A stretch of 57,651 nt of DNA from Micromonospora sp. KC723 (GTDB lineage Bacteria > Actinomycetota > Actinomycetes > Mycobacteriales > Micromonosporaceae). The position numbers were made by a program, and so were the translations under genes. Of this stretch, positions 35,297 to 44,104 are shown in pieces. The DNA lies in the NCBI RefSeq assembly GCF_004348595.1, contig NZ_SMKD01000021.1, positions 1 to 57,651 of the forward strand, written 5' to 3'. The notes under the pieces are model-generated. The model saw only the letters and a program-made list of their open reading frames with translations, made no database searches and was not told the DNA's origin. Each line of letters starts with the position of its first letter. The first letter of the stretch is position 1.

Positions 35297-35557
35297 ATGA
35301 TCCACGGATGCTCGTGGCCGTACGACCCGGCTGACCCGCACCGCAGCGGCTTCGACCGCCAGGTCGCGCCGGAACAGCTCATCACGGCGTTGCCCGTCGA
35401 CCGGCGGGAGGCGTTCGTCGCCACCCATCTGCTGGGGCTGGCCTACGCCGAGGTCTTCCTGCTCGCCGGGTACGCCATCGTGGTGGCCAGGTCTCGGGGC
35501 ACCGGGCCCGGCTGGCCGGGCCGGCCTGGACGATGGCCGCTGGCCGCTGACGGCTGA
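35297..35557 (+). pseudogene. ECF sigma factor region 4 remnant
   Basis: The frame contains LITALPVDRREAFVATHLLG and LAYAEVFLLAGYAIVVARSR, which matches region 4 of ECF sigma factors (LPA..REAFVLT.LLGLSYAEAAE..G.PVGTVRSR) with the recognition helix degraded. Region 2 is absent. It lies just before the copper/DyP operon, where sigma-factor genes are found in related actinobacteria, so it may be the former local regulator. Confidence 0.55.
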
Positions 35558-35732
35558 CGGAGAGGGCGCCGCACCCGGCCTGCGGCTGCTGCCGCCCTGG
35601 TCGTCGCACTGTCGCCGGGACACAGCCGCCTGACTTCGCCGGTGTGTGACGGGGGTAACCACACCGGCGGGAACCCCCGGCCTCACTGTCCCGACCAACG
35701 GTACGACACCGACTTCTTCGAGGGGATTCGTC

Positions 35733-36317
35733 ATGCCCAGCACCAGAACTCGCCGGCTCGCTCGCCCGGCGGCCCTGCTCAGCGCCGCCGTCCTGGCCTT
35801 CGCCGCCGCTGGCTGCGGGGCGCCGGACGCCTCGACCGCCATCCCCACCACGTCGCCGACCATCTCGACGTCGGCCGGCACGGCGGTGGGGGTGATCGGC
35901 ATCCGCGACCCGTGGGTGAAGGCCGCGGACAAGGGCATGACGGCCGCGTTCGGCACGCTGGTCAACGACGGGGACACCGATGTCACGCTGACCGGTGCCA
36001 GCACCGAGGTGTCGCCAATGGAGCTGCACGAGATGACCACGCAGGACGGGAAGATGGTCATGCAGGCCAAGCAGGGCGGCATTGTAATCAAGGCCAAGAG
36101 CGAGCACGTCCTGCAGCCCGGCGGTGACCACCTGATGCTGATGGATCTCAGGCAGCCGGTGACGGCCGGTGACGAGCTCACCTTCACCCTCACCTTCGCT
36201 GACGGGCGCACCCAGTCGTTCACCGCCGTGGCGAAGCCGTTCACCGGTGCCCAGGAGAGCTACGCCCCCGGGCACGGCATGCCGGGCATGTCCGCGAGCC
36301 CGAGCCCGGCGCCGTGA
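35733..36317 (+). CDS. PCu(A)C copper chaperone lipoprotein
   Basis: A 194-aa exported copper chaperone. Lipobox AAAGC predicts lipidated Cys28. The PCuAC domain shows the Met/His copper-binding pattern (MELHEM near residues 95-100, MVMQAK, and HLMLMDLRQPV near 133-143) and begins with IRDPWVKAADKGMTAAFGTL. A Met-containing tail (GMPGMSASPSPAP) may add weak sites. It should deliver Cu(I) to extracytoplasmic acceptors. The GTG of the DyP gene overlaps its stop, so the two are translated together. ATG 35733 gives the lipoprotein signal. Confidence 0.92.
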   Translation: MPSTRTRRLARPAALLSAAVLAFAAAGCGAPDASTAIPTTSPTISTSAGTAVGVIGIRDPWVKAADKGMTAAFGTLVNDGDTDVTLTGASTEVSPMELHEMTTQDGKMVMQAKQGGIVIKAKSEHVLQPGGDHLMLMDLRQPVTAGDELTFTLTFADGRTQSFTAVAKPFTGAQESYAPGHGMPGMSASPSPAP

Positions 36318-37540
36318 CCGAAGCCATCCCCCGCCCGGTGAGCAGGCGCGGCCTTCTCACCGGCGGGGTCCTGGCCACCGGAGGCGCGCTGGCCGGGGCC
36401 GCCGCCGTCACCGCCGCCCGCGCCGACCGCCCGGCGGTACGCCCGCCCGAGGCGACCCTGGCGGCGGAAGTCGGCACGGCGGTCGAGCCGTTCTACGGGC
36501 CCCGCCAGGCCGGTGTCGCCACGGAGCCTCAGGCGCACGCGGCCTTTGTCGCCCTCACCCTCAAGCCGGGCACCGACCGGGCCGCGCTCGGGCGGATGCT
36601 GCGGCTGCTCACCGACGACGCCGCCCGCCTCACCCAGGGGCGCCCCGCCCTGGCCGACACCGAACCGGAACTCGGCCTCCTACCCGCCCGGCTCACCGTC
36701 ACCTTCGGCTTCGGCCCCGGCCTCTACCGCGCCGCCGACCTCGACGACCGGCGACCGGCGTCAGTGGCGGACGTGCCGCCCTTCCGCATCGACCGGCTCC
36801 AGCCCCGCTGGTCCGGCGGGGACCTGCTGCTGCAGATCTGCGCCGACGACCCGCTCACCGTCGCCCACACCCAGCGCGTCCTGGTCAAGGACAGCCGCCC
36901 CTTCGCCACCGTGCGGTGGGTGCAGCAGGGCTTCCGGCGCGCCGCCGGCGCCGAACCGGGACGCACCCAGCGCAACCTGTTCGGCCAACTCGACGGCACC
37001 GCCAATCCGAAGCCGGGCGGCCCGCTGGAGACGGCGGTGTGGGTGCCGGACGGACCGGACTGGCTGCGCGACAGCACCACCCTCGTCGTCCGCCGCGTCT
37101 CGATGAACCTCGAGACCTGGGACCTGCTCGGACGCACCGACCGGGAACTGGCGGTGGGCCGCCGCCTCGACACCGGCGCCCCACTCACGGGCACCGACGA
37201 ACACGACGAGCCCGACTTCGCCGCACTAGGCCCTGACGGACTCACCGTCATTCCGGACTTCTCGCACGTCACCCGCGCCCACGTCACCGACGACCGACTC
37301 AGACTCCTCCGCCGCCCCTACAACTACGACGGGATACCCACCGCCAACGGCACCGCCGACAGCGGGCTGATCTTCGCCTCCTACCAGGCGGACATCGCAC
37401 AGCAGTTCCTGCCCATCCAGCGGCGCCTCGCCGAACGGGACCTGCTCAATGAATGGACCACCCCGATCGGCTCCGCCGTCTTCGCGATCCCGCCCGGCTG
37501 CCCGGCAGGCGGCTGGGTCGGCCAACAGCTTCTCGGTTGA
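36314..37540 (+). CDS. Tat-exported DyP-type heme peroxidase
   Basis: A 408-aa peroxidase. The twin-arginine signal SRRGLLTGG (residues 10-18) sends it out folded with heme. The DyP motif GQLDG (224-228, catalytic Asp227), the probable proximal His318 (FSHVTRAH) and the distal Arg in LLRRPYNYDG are present. It is translationally coupled (GTGA) to the PCuAC chaperone and precedes CopC, matching the Streptomyces DtpA/ECuC cluster that matures the copper oxidase GlxA. It probably takes part in extracytoplasmic copper and peroxide handling rather than in dye breakdown as such. Confidence 0.92.
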   Translation: MTEAIPRPVSRRGLLTGGVLATGGALAGAAAVTAARADRPAVRPPEATLAAEVGTAVEPFYGPRQAGVATEPQAHAAFVALTLKPGTDRAALGRMLRLLTDDAARLTQGRPALADTEPELGLLPARLTVTFGFGPGLYRAADLDDRRPASVADVPPFRIDRLQPRWSGGDLLLQICADDPLTVAHTQRVLVKDSRPFATVRWVQQGFRRAAGAEPGRTQRNLFGQLDGTANPKPGGPLETAVWVPDGPDWLRDSTTLVVRRVSMNLETWDLLGRTDRELAVGRRLDTGAPLTGTDEHDEPDFAALGPDGLTVIPDFSHVTRAHVTDDRLRLLRRPYNYDGIPTANGTADSGLIFASYQADIAQQFLPIQRRLAERDLLNEWTTPIGSAVFAIPPGCPAGGWVGQQLLG

Positions 37541-37554
37541 AGCACAGGAGAGAC

Positions 37555-38172
37555 ATGCGTACCCATGCCCGCCAGAACCTCGCCGGCCTGCTCGCCGCCG
37601 CCTTGACCACGGTGGTGGTGCTGCTGCTCGTGCCCGCCTCCCCCGCCGCCGCGCACAACACGCTGAAGTCCGCCACCCCAGCCAAGGATGCCCGGCTGAG
37701 CGAGGCGCCGACACAGCTCACGCTGGAGTTCATGCAGAAGCTGAACCCGGCCTTCACCACCATCACGCTGTCCGACAGCGGCCAGCAGAAGGTGCCGACC
37801 AGCGAGCCCGCCGTCAACGGCGCCAAGGGCACCGTCACCTTCGACCAGGCCCTGGCCAACGGCACCTACACCGTCGCCTACCGGGTCGTCTCCGCCGACG
37901 GGCACCCGGTGCGGGGTTCGTACCGGTTCACCGTCGCCGACCCCACCGCCAGTCCTGTAGTCTCCGCGCCAGCCACCACAGCCGTGCCGTCCACCACGGC
38001 CGTGCCGTCCACCACGCCGACCAGCGCTACCGCGGCCAGCCCTGCCTCCGTGGCCGGCGAGCCCGGCGACGGGCCCGGTCCGCTGGTTCTGATCGGCGCG
38101 ATCCTCCTGATAATGATCATCGCTGCCGCAGCTGTAGTCCTGATGCGCCGGCGGTCGATCCGGGCATCCTGA
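37555..38172 (+). CDS. copC: CopC-domain copper-binding protein, membrane-anchored
   Basis: A 205-aa protein. After a signal peptide (LLAAALTTVVVLLLVPASPA) the mature form begins with His34, the N-terminal copper ligand of CopC proteins, and SADGHPVRGSYRFTV carries the second conserved His. A Thr/Pro/Ser linker (about 135-175) leads to a C-terminal membrane helix (LVLIGAILLIMIIAAAAVVL). It starts 14 bp after the DyP gene with AGGAGA upstream, so it is the third gene of the copper operon. There is no CopD domain. Confidence 0.92.
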   Translation: MRTHARQNLAGLLAAALTTVVVLLLVPASPAAAHNTLKSATPAKDARLSEAPTQLTLEFMQKLNPAFTTITLSDSGQQKVPTSEPAVNGAKGTVTFDQALANGTYTVAYRVVSADGHPVRGSYRFTVADPTASPVVSAPATTAVPSTTAVPSTTPTSATAASPASVAGEPGDGPGPLVLIGAILLIMIIAAAAVVLMRRRSIRAS

Positions 38173-38240
38173 CCGCCGCGGTCCGCGCAGCAGGCCGGAC
38201 GGGCCGGGGCCCCAGCTGAGACTGCGGACGGCAACCGGCC

Positions 38241-38276
38241 GCCGGCCGCAGCGTCCTGATCGTCGCTGCGGCCGGC
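38241..38276. terminator. Hairpin between copper operon and UPF0060 gene
   Basis: A 13-bp perfect stem (38241-38253 with 38264-38276, GCCGGCCGCAGCG) with a 10-nt loop. It lies between the convergent CopC and UPF0060 genes and could serve both. Confidence 0.65.
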
Positions 38277-38427
38277 GCCTCGGCGGTGACCGTACTGTTC
38301 GGGAATGCGATCCACCGATCGCCCAACAGATCAACTGACCGTCAACGACGCTTGACCGATAGTTGGCGAGAGACCGAGGTGCGGTTCGTGAGTTCTTGCT
38401 ACGCACGGACTTGCCGGCAGGTGACCG

Positions 38428-38769
38428 TCAACTGTCGCCGGCGCGTGGCGCGTACATGATGACGGCGACGCCGACCAGGCAGATCGCGGCACCGACGACG
38501 TCCCACCGGTCCGGGCGGAACTTGTCCACGACCACGCCCCAGGCCAGAGAGCCGGCGACGAAGACGCCGCCGTAGGCAGCCAGGATCCGCCCGAAGTTGG
38601 GGTCGGGTTGCAGACAGGCGACGAACCCGTACGCGCCGAGGGCGATGACACCCGCCGCGATCCACCACAGGCCACGGTGCTCGCGCCAGCCCTGCCAGAT
38701 TAGCCATGCCCCGCCGATCTCGGCGAGCGCCGCCAGGACGAACAGCAGCAGGGAACGGGCGACAATCAC
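38428..38769 (-). CDS. UPF0060/YnfA-like small membrane protein
   Basis: A 113-aa protein with four helices, beginning [27 protein letters not shown] and [15 protein letters not shown] are the conserved YnfA family motifs. It starts with GTG 38769; longer in-frame starts reach far upstream with no family similarity. YnfA proteins resemble small multidrug-resistance transporters in topology, and efflux has been proposed for them. Confidence 0.9.
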   Translation of the reverse strand: MIVARSLLLFVLAALAEIGGAWLIWQGWREHRGLWWIAAGVIALGAYGFVACLQPDPNFGRILAAYGGVFVAGSLAWGVVVDKFRPDRWDVVGAAICLVGVAVIMYAPRAGDS

Positions 38770-39181
38770 GCCTGCACCGTAGCCGGGCGTGACGGCCGCC
38801 GGTGATCGCGGGGTGGCCACCCGGGGTGCCGCAGGCGCGACTGCCGCCGACATATCCGGTCCGGGGACGGCGGCGGGGCGCCCACCACCAGAAGGCATCG
38901 GTCGCGGCGAGTGCCACAGCGACGCCGACGCCCACTGCCCGCCGCGGCCACATCGACGGCGGCGCACAGCGTGTCCGCTACGACCTGCGAGTCGGCGATC
39001 TTCGCCGGCACCTCGACCAACTTGCCCGCGCCCGGGTCCGCAGCCCGGCCGTCCCGGCGCCCATGCCGGTGCCGGCCGGCCTCCAGCGGGTCGGGCAGTC
39101 GCCCTCTCACGACGGATCACGACAACGCCCCAGAGAGAGTTGCGGTCACTTCCTGACCGAAAGCCATGCGAAGATCCCGAC

Positions 39182-40322
39182 ATGGCCAACACCAGTTCCC
39201 GGACGCTCCGGCTGCTGTCGTTGCTGTAGACCCACCGCCAGTGGTCGGGCACCGATCTGGCCGGCCGCCTGGGGGTTTCCGAACGCACCCTGCGCCGCGA
39301 TGTCGACCGGCTGCGGGAACTCGGCCACCCGGTCCACGCCTCCCCGAGGCACCGACGGCGGTTACCAGTTGGCGCCCGGCGCGGTCCTGCCGCCGCTGCT
39401 GCTCGACGACGAGGAACGCGTCGCTTTGGCGGTCGGCATGGGCGACGCCGCCCAGAGTGGAATCGCCGGGGTCGAGGACGCTGCGGTGCGCGCGCTGACC
39501 AGAGTGGTGCAGGTCCTACCGCCGCGTCTCCGCGCCCGGGTGAACGCGTTACGGGCGATGACCGTCTCGCCCACGGCCGCGGGGCCGGTCGTGCCCGCCG
39601 AAGTGCTCATGGTGATCGCCCATGCGTGCCGGGATGACGAACGGCTGCGATTCCTTCACACCGCACGCGGCGCCCCCGACATCGAACGAGAAGTCGAACC
39701 GCACCGCCTTGGGGCGCTCGGCGGGCGCGGGTACCTGGCCGCCTACGACCTGACCCGGCACTGGCGCAGCTTCCGCCTCGACCGACTGACCAATCCGCGC
39801 AGCGCCGGAACGAGGTTCCGTCCACGCCCCCTGCCCGCTGCGGACGCCGCCCAATTCGTGCGCACCCCCGCCGGCGCTTCCTCAGGACACGCCGTGCAGG
39901 CCCTGGTCCACGCATCCGCCGAACACGTCCGTCGGGTCGTCGGGCAATGGGGCACGACCGAGTCCATCGACATCCGACACTGCCGTCTCACCATGCTGTC
40001 CACCAGCCCGGACTGGCCCACCCAGGCACTGGGCAACATCGGCGCAGAGTTCGAGGTGCTCAGCCCGCCGGAATTCACCGACCACCTCCGGGACTGGGGA
40101 ACCCGGTTCCTCCGAGCCGCACAAGGACCAGCGGCCCGGTCGGACTCCCACCGGACGCCGCACCAACCCGCGACACAGATCGGCTGCAGAAAGCGACAGG
40201 ATCTTGAAAGGTACGACGCAAGTCGGACCGGAAGCCAGCCCTTCGCCCTCAGGCCATCGAGCCGTTCCGCAACAAGATCCCGCGGAGAACCTGACATCCG
40301 TTGGAGGCGACGCCGGGGGTGA
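39182..40322 (+). pseudogene. WYL regulator broken by amber stop and frameshift
   Basis: ATG 39182 opens [14 protein letters not shown], the normal start of a WYL regulator, but codon 16 is TAG (39227-39229), where CAG is expected. The helix-turn-helix follows in the same frame ([20 protein letters not shown]). Near 39341 an extra C in TCCCC shifts the frame; the WYL domain (DIEREVEPHRLGALGGRGYL) and C-terminus then run without a stop until 40320, past the normal end near 40130. The recognition helix and WYL domain are otherwise well kept, so the inactivation looks recent. Confidence 0.75.
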
Positions 40323-40331
40323 CGTGGAGAA

Positions 40332-40358
40332 TAGCTGACCCGCACCGCGGGCCAGCTA
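40332..40358. terminator. Hairpin terminator between WYL fossil and secreted gene
   Basis: TAGCTGACCCGC pairs with GCGGGCCAGCTA (one mismatch) around a 3-nt loop, 10 bp past the plus-strand stop and about 110 bp past the stop of the minus-strand secreted-protein gene. Confidence 0.55.
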
Positions 40359-40470
40359 TGTCCAGTTCTGCCTGCGGTTCAGTGGCATTGGCGGTCGACG
40401 GACCGGCGGCTAAGTAGGCGCGCTCGCCGATCGAGTGAAGCAGGCGTCGACCACGCCACCGACGGCCGAC

Positions 40471-40914
40471 CTAGTAGCAATACAGCGTGCTGGAACGGCT
40501 GAGGATATACCAGTCGGCCTGCCCGTGCCCGGTCCGGACGGTGTAGCACTTCTTCTTCGGCCACTTCCAGTGACACGCCACCCAGGTGCCGTTCCCCTTC
40601 TTTTTACCCTTGTTGTTCTGGCAGACGTACTGGTTGCCGCTACCCTTCCAGCTTCCGAGCTTGAAATAGCCGTCAGCCTTGTCGCTTCTCACATACATGG
40701 TCCTCCGGTCGAGCCGGATACACATCGTCGCACCGATTCCACCGGCCGAGTAACAGATGATGTTCTTGCTGTTCGACCCATCGAAGACCGTTTTGTGCGA
40801 CACGGCCTTGCCGGTCTTCCAATACAGGTTTCCGGCAAACGCCGGGGATGCGAATCCGGTCGCCAGGCCGAGAGCCAGGACCAGCCCCATCACGACTGAG
40901 CGGAGTTTGAACAC
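40471..40914 (-). CDS. Cationic six-cysteine secreted protein, family unknown
   Basis: A 147-aa protein, start GTG 40914 with AGGGGAAG upstream. The signal peptide (LVLALGLATGFASPAFA) should be cut after Ala27. The 120-aa mature part has six cysteines (54, 65, 98, 114, 123, 146), enough for three disulfides. It holds about 21 Lys/Arg against 5 Asp/Glu, with clusters NKGKKKGNG and WKWPKKKCY, and is rich in Trp, Tyr and Gly. I do not recognise the family. The gene is visibly less GC-rich than its neighbours. The traits resemble secreted antimicrobial or cell-wall-binding proteins, but that is inference. It lies between terminators and appears monocistronic. Confidence 0.8.
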   Translation of the reverse strand: MFKLRSVVMGLVLALGLATGFASPAFAGNLYWKTGKAVSHKTVFDGSNSKNIICYSAGGIGATMCIRLDRRTMYVRSDKADGYFKLGSWKGSGNQYVCQNNKGKKKGNGTWVACHWKWPKKKCYTVRTGHGQADWYILSRSSTLYCY

Positions 40915-41200
40915 TAGGCTTCCCCTTTCGCTACTGTCCGATTGAGACAGAATCTTGTCAGCGCGAAGGGACCCCGGTCAATGAAGAGCCGATTGGCTTG
41001 AGGAAATCTTGCGCTTGCCCCGGATCCAGGTCGTATGACGAGGAATAAATGCGTAAGCGACAAGCCAGGCTCTACGCACAACCTCACACCGTCGCGGAAA
41101 GACCGGGATCACTTGCAGTGACCAAGGGAAGTCTGTCAGCTCGGCGTCTGCCCGTTGGGGACCGTGGATCTGGACGCAGCGGCGCCGAGCGGCCCGCGCC

Positions 41201-41480
41201 CGTGGGACTGCCGGAGCTCCGTCTCGTCCTCAACCACCTCGGCAAGCCCCGCATCCGCGCCGGTGCCGCCGGGCTGGCCGAGCGGTCCGGCCCGGCCCCG
41301 GCGGCACGCGCTGCGCCACCGAACGTCACGGCCAAGCTCTCCGGGCTGGTCATCCAGACGACCGAACCGGTCACGAGTCAGCGGTCTTCGCTCGTTCATC
41401 GCGGAGGCGGTGAAGCTGTTCGGCCCGCATCGGTTGATGTTCGCCTCGGACCGGCCGATGTGCCGGCTCACCGCCGGCGG
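41201..41480 (+). pseudogene. Amidohydrolase family 2 C-terminal fossil
   Basis: Plus-strand pieces read LPELRLVLNHLGKPRIRAGA and PPNVTAKLSGLVIQTTEP in one frame, then IAEAVKLFGPHRLMFASDRP in the next. This is the end of a metal-dependent lactonase/amidohydrolase of the fuconolactonase type (..VLDHLGKP.I, NV.AKLSGL, LFGP.RLMFGSDWPVC). A frameshift near 41385 and loss of the N-terminal half make it a fossil. Confidence 0.6.
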
Positions 41481-41619
41481 GTTGGTCGGCGTCGGACGAC
41501 AGCGGGCCGGCGACCGGCTGCCCCGCGAGCCCGGCACGTCGAGGCCCGCCACCGGGAATGGCCGCGAGGTGTCGTCGCTCCGGTCGTGCGCGGGGGTACG
41601 GGGCAGCCGTCCTCGGTCG

Positions 41620-42870
41620 CTAGTTGTTGGGGCCGTTGACGATCCAGGACAGGTTGAACCGCCGCCAGACGATCGCCCGGTGCGAGCGGGGATCGCTGCC
41701 GTACTCGTAGAAGTCGGTCTCCACGAGCGCCCCGATCTTGTAGTCGCCGGTCTTCGTCATGCTGGAGTAGCCGCCCTCGTTCCCGACACCGGAGATCGGC
41801 ACGTCACTGAGTTCGCGGCCGTAGGTGAACGTTCCGGCGTCGGCGTCGTAGCTGATCCGGACGCGCATGGCGCGGCGGCTTTCGGTGGACGCCGAGTTGA
41901 GGAAGATGGTCCGGGCCGGCGCGTCGATGTTGTACGCCAGAACCGAGGCCTGGCACTCCGGGTCGGGCAGCCCTGTGTCGTTGGCGAACGAACCGAAGCT
42001 GGTCAGCGTGCCCCGGGCGACCCGCCGGTAGCTGCCGGAGTTGGGCCGGTCGTTGCGGTACAGGTTGTCGTCGGGGGTCTGCGCGATGGTGCCCTCGTTG
42101 TTCGTCTCGCTCAACCGCTGGTAACGCCACTGCCGCTGCCCGTCCGGACCAAGGACGCCGATGATGTTGCGGCCCCGGGCGGGCACCACCAGTTGGCCGG
42201 AGCGCATCTTGATCCCGTTGCCCGGGCCCACCGCGTCCCAGCCCCAGCCGCTCGGAGTGAGGTCGGCGGTCATCTTCACCGGACTCGTCCAGCTGGCGCC
42301 GTCGTCGGTGCTCTTGCTCAGGTAGAGATGCCGCCGACCGGCCTCGGTGGAGTCGATCGGCTTGGTGCGCGAACCGTCCGGCAGCAGGTCGTTCCCGGAC
42401 GGACTGCGGTCGCCGGCGTTCCAGGACATGAAGAGATAGACGGTGTCGCCGTCGACCACCGGCGTGGGGTTGCCCCAGGTGCCGGACCCCGACCCGACCA
42501 CCTCCCTGAGCGGCTCCCAGTCACCGGCCGCAGCGCCGTGGCTCGTGGCGGTCTTGGTCCGCTTGTACACGAGGTTGATGTCGCCGAAGTCGGCGTTGTT
42601 GTACCGGCGCCCCTCGGCGAAGGCCAACAGACGCCCGGTGCTGGTCTTCACCACCGCCGGAATGCGGAAGGAGTGGAACCCGACGCCGCTCGCCAGCCGG
42701 TCCGGGCCGGACATGTTCTCGCTGCGGAACAACGCGAATCCGACGTGGTACTGGGCGGCGGAACCGGCGGGATCCTCGACGGCGGCCGACGCGGTGCCGT
42801 GCGGTGCCACGACCGAGGCCGCGACTGTGGTGAGGCAGGCCAACCCCAGGGCTACGACGCGTTTGACCAT
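41620..42870 (-). CDS. Secreted exo-sialidase (GH33)
   Basis: A 416-aa secreted sialidase. After the signal peptide (VVALGLACLTTVAASVVAP, cut near Ala29/30) come the FRIP motif at 68-71 with the catalytic Arg69, EGRRYNNADFGDINLV with probable catalytic Asp97, an Asp-box SKSTDDGASW (185-194), Glu259 in ETNNEGTI and a Tyr in GNEGGYSSM, all fitting a six-bladed propeller. It should release terminal sialic acids from glycoconjugates. I chose ATG 42870 (GAGGAG 9 bp upstream); an in-frame start at 42945 adds 25 residues before the signal peptide. It has no lectin domain, unlike larger actinobacterial sialidases. Confidence 0.9.
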   Translation of the reverse strand: MVKRVVALGLACLTTVAASVVAPHGTASAAVEDPAGSAAQYHVGFALFRSENMSGPDRLASGVGFHSFRIPAVVKTSTGRLLAFAEGRRYNNADFGDINLVYKRTKTATSHGAAAGDWEPLREVVGSGSGTWGNPTPVVDGDTVYLFMSWNAGDRSPSGNDLLPDGSRTKPIDSTEAGRRHLYLSKSTDDGASWTSPVKMTADLTPSGWGWDAVGPGNGIKMRSGQLVVPARGRNIIGVLGPDGQRQWRYQRLSETNNEGTIAQTPDDNLYRNDRPNSGSYRRVARGTLTSFGSFANDTGLPDPECQASVLAYNIDAPARTIFLNSASTESRRAMRVRISYDADAGTFTYGRELSDVPISGVGNEGGYSSMTKTGDYKIGALVETDFYEYGSDPRSHRAIVWRRFNLSWIVNGPNN

Positions 42871-43053
42871 CAACAGGTTCTCCTCACGGTCCGACATGTG
42901 TCGGACAAGGACCGTAGCCAGTCGATATGAATCATGATCGAACAACCGGACAAGGCGGGGTGGCCTCCCGCTCGGGCAGGATCCCGCTCACGCGAGATCC
43001 GCAGCACGAAGGGAGAAGCCGAGTAAGGCGGTCACGCCGCAAGGGGCAAGGCC

Positions 43054-44040
43054 TCATTCCAGACTCTGTGCGGTGTGGAGGGCTTTTTGTGGGGCGCGTT
43101 GGTAACGGTCGGCGAGCCTGTGCAGGTGTTCGGCGAGTTCCGGCGCTTCGTTGGCGTTGAAGTGAAAGTCGGCGTCGAGCATGCCGAGGTACGTGGCGAG
43201 CATGTGCGGCGTGTCGGAGCCGGCTACGACGACGCAGGTGTGTTCGTCGACCGGTTCGACCTGTACGGCCGGAGGTAGTCGCGCGGCGATCGTCTCGGCC
43301 GGCGCCCGCACGGTCACCCGGGCGCGGTACCGCCACGTTGCGGCGCCAAGGCCACGAGCGACGTAGCCGGTGAGGTCCCCGCCGGGTGGCTGCCGTGGGG
43401 TGAACCGCGGGCCGGTGGGCACGTGGGGAGTGAGCCGGTCGGCCCGGAAGGTGCGCCAGCCGGCTCGGTCGAGGTCCCAGGCGACCAGGTACCAGCGCCG
43501 GCCGGTGTGGACCAGCCGGTGTGGTTCGGTGACCCGGATGCTGGTCCCGCCGTCGTGGGACTGGTAGTCGAAGCGGAGCCGTTGGTGGTCTCGGCACGCG
43601 GCGGCGACGGCGGTGAGGGTGTCCGCCGCGACGGTGGGACCGGAGCCGGGCATCGGCACGGTAACGGCGGCCAGGGTGTTGATCCGGTGTCGCAGCCGCG
43701 CCGGGAGCACCTGTTCGAGTTTGGTGAGGGCGCGTACCGACGTTTCCTCGATCCCGGTGATGGTGCCGCCGGCCGCGGTGCGCAGGCCCGCCGCGACGGC
43801 GACCGCTTCGTCATCGTCGAGCAGCAGCGGCGGGAGGTTGGCACCGGCGCCGAGCCGGTACCCGCCGGCTACGCCGGGGGTCGCGGCCACGGGATAGCCG
43901 AGGCTGCGGAGCCGTTCGACGTCGTTGCGGATGGTGCGGGTGGTCACCCCGAGTCGCTCGGCCAGTTGGGGACCGGTCCAGTCGCGCGGGCTCTGAAGCA
44001 GGGACAGCAGGCGCAGCAACCGCGCTGAGGTGTCGAGCAC
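43054..44040 (-). CDS. WYL domain (DeoR-like) regulator
   Basis: A 328-aa regulator: winged helix (LAERLGVTTRTIRNDVERLR), WYL domain (RVTEPHRLVHTGRRWYLVAW) and WCX tail. The start is GTG 44040 (VLDTSARLLRLLSLLQS); a longer in-frame start at 44202 would overlap the divergent gene. It is a close paralogue of the 18919 regulator. It is divergent from an epoxide hydrolase across 64 bp that hold a GCGGAA-N7-TTCCGC repeat, its likely binding site. Confidence 0.92.
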   Translation of the reverse strand: MLDTSARLLRLLSLLQSPRDWTGPQLAERLGVTTRTIRNDVERLRSLGYPVAATPGVAGGYRLGAGANLPPLLLDDDEAVAVAAGLRTAAGGTITGIEETSVRALTKLEQVLPARLRHRINTLAAVTVPMPGSGPTVAADTLTAVAAACRDHQRLRFDYQSHDGGTSIRVTEPHRLVHTGRRWYLVAWDLDRAGWRTFRADRLTPHVPTGPRFTPRQPPGGDLTGYVARGLGAATWRYRARVTVRAPAETIAARLPPAVQVEPVDEHTCVVVAGSDTPHMLATYLGMLDADFHFNANEAPELAEHLHRLADRYQRAPQKALHTAQSLE

Positions 44041-44062
44041 GTTCTGAAGTCTGCCATCAAAC

Positions 44063-44081
44063 GCGGAACGAATCTTTCCGC
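44063..44081. promoter_or_regulatory. Inverted repeat between WYL and epoxide hydrolase genes
   Basis: GCGGAA and TTCCGC separated by 7 bp (44063-44068, 44076-44081), centred in the 64-bp shared promoter region. Candidate operator of the WYL regulator. Confidence 0.5.
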
Positions 44082-44104
44082 AACTGATTCTACGGTTTCC
44101 AGGT

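Noticed and set aside
35382..36275. Minus-strand open frame across the PCuAC gene
   Set aside because: Shadow of a lipoprotein gene with conserved copper motifs.
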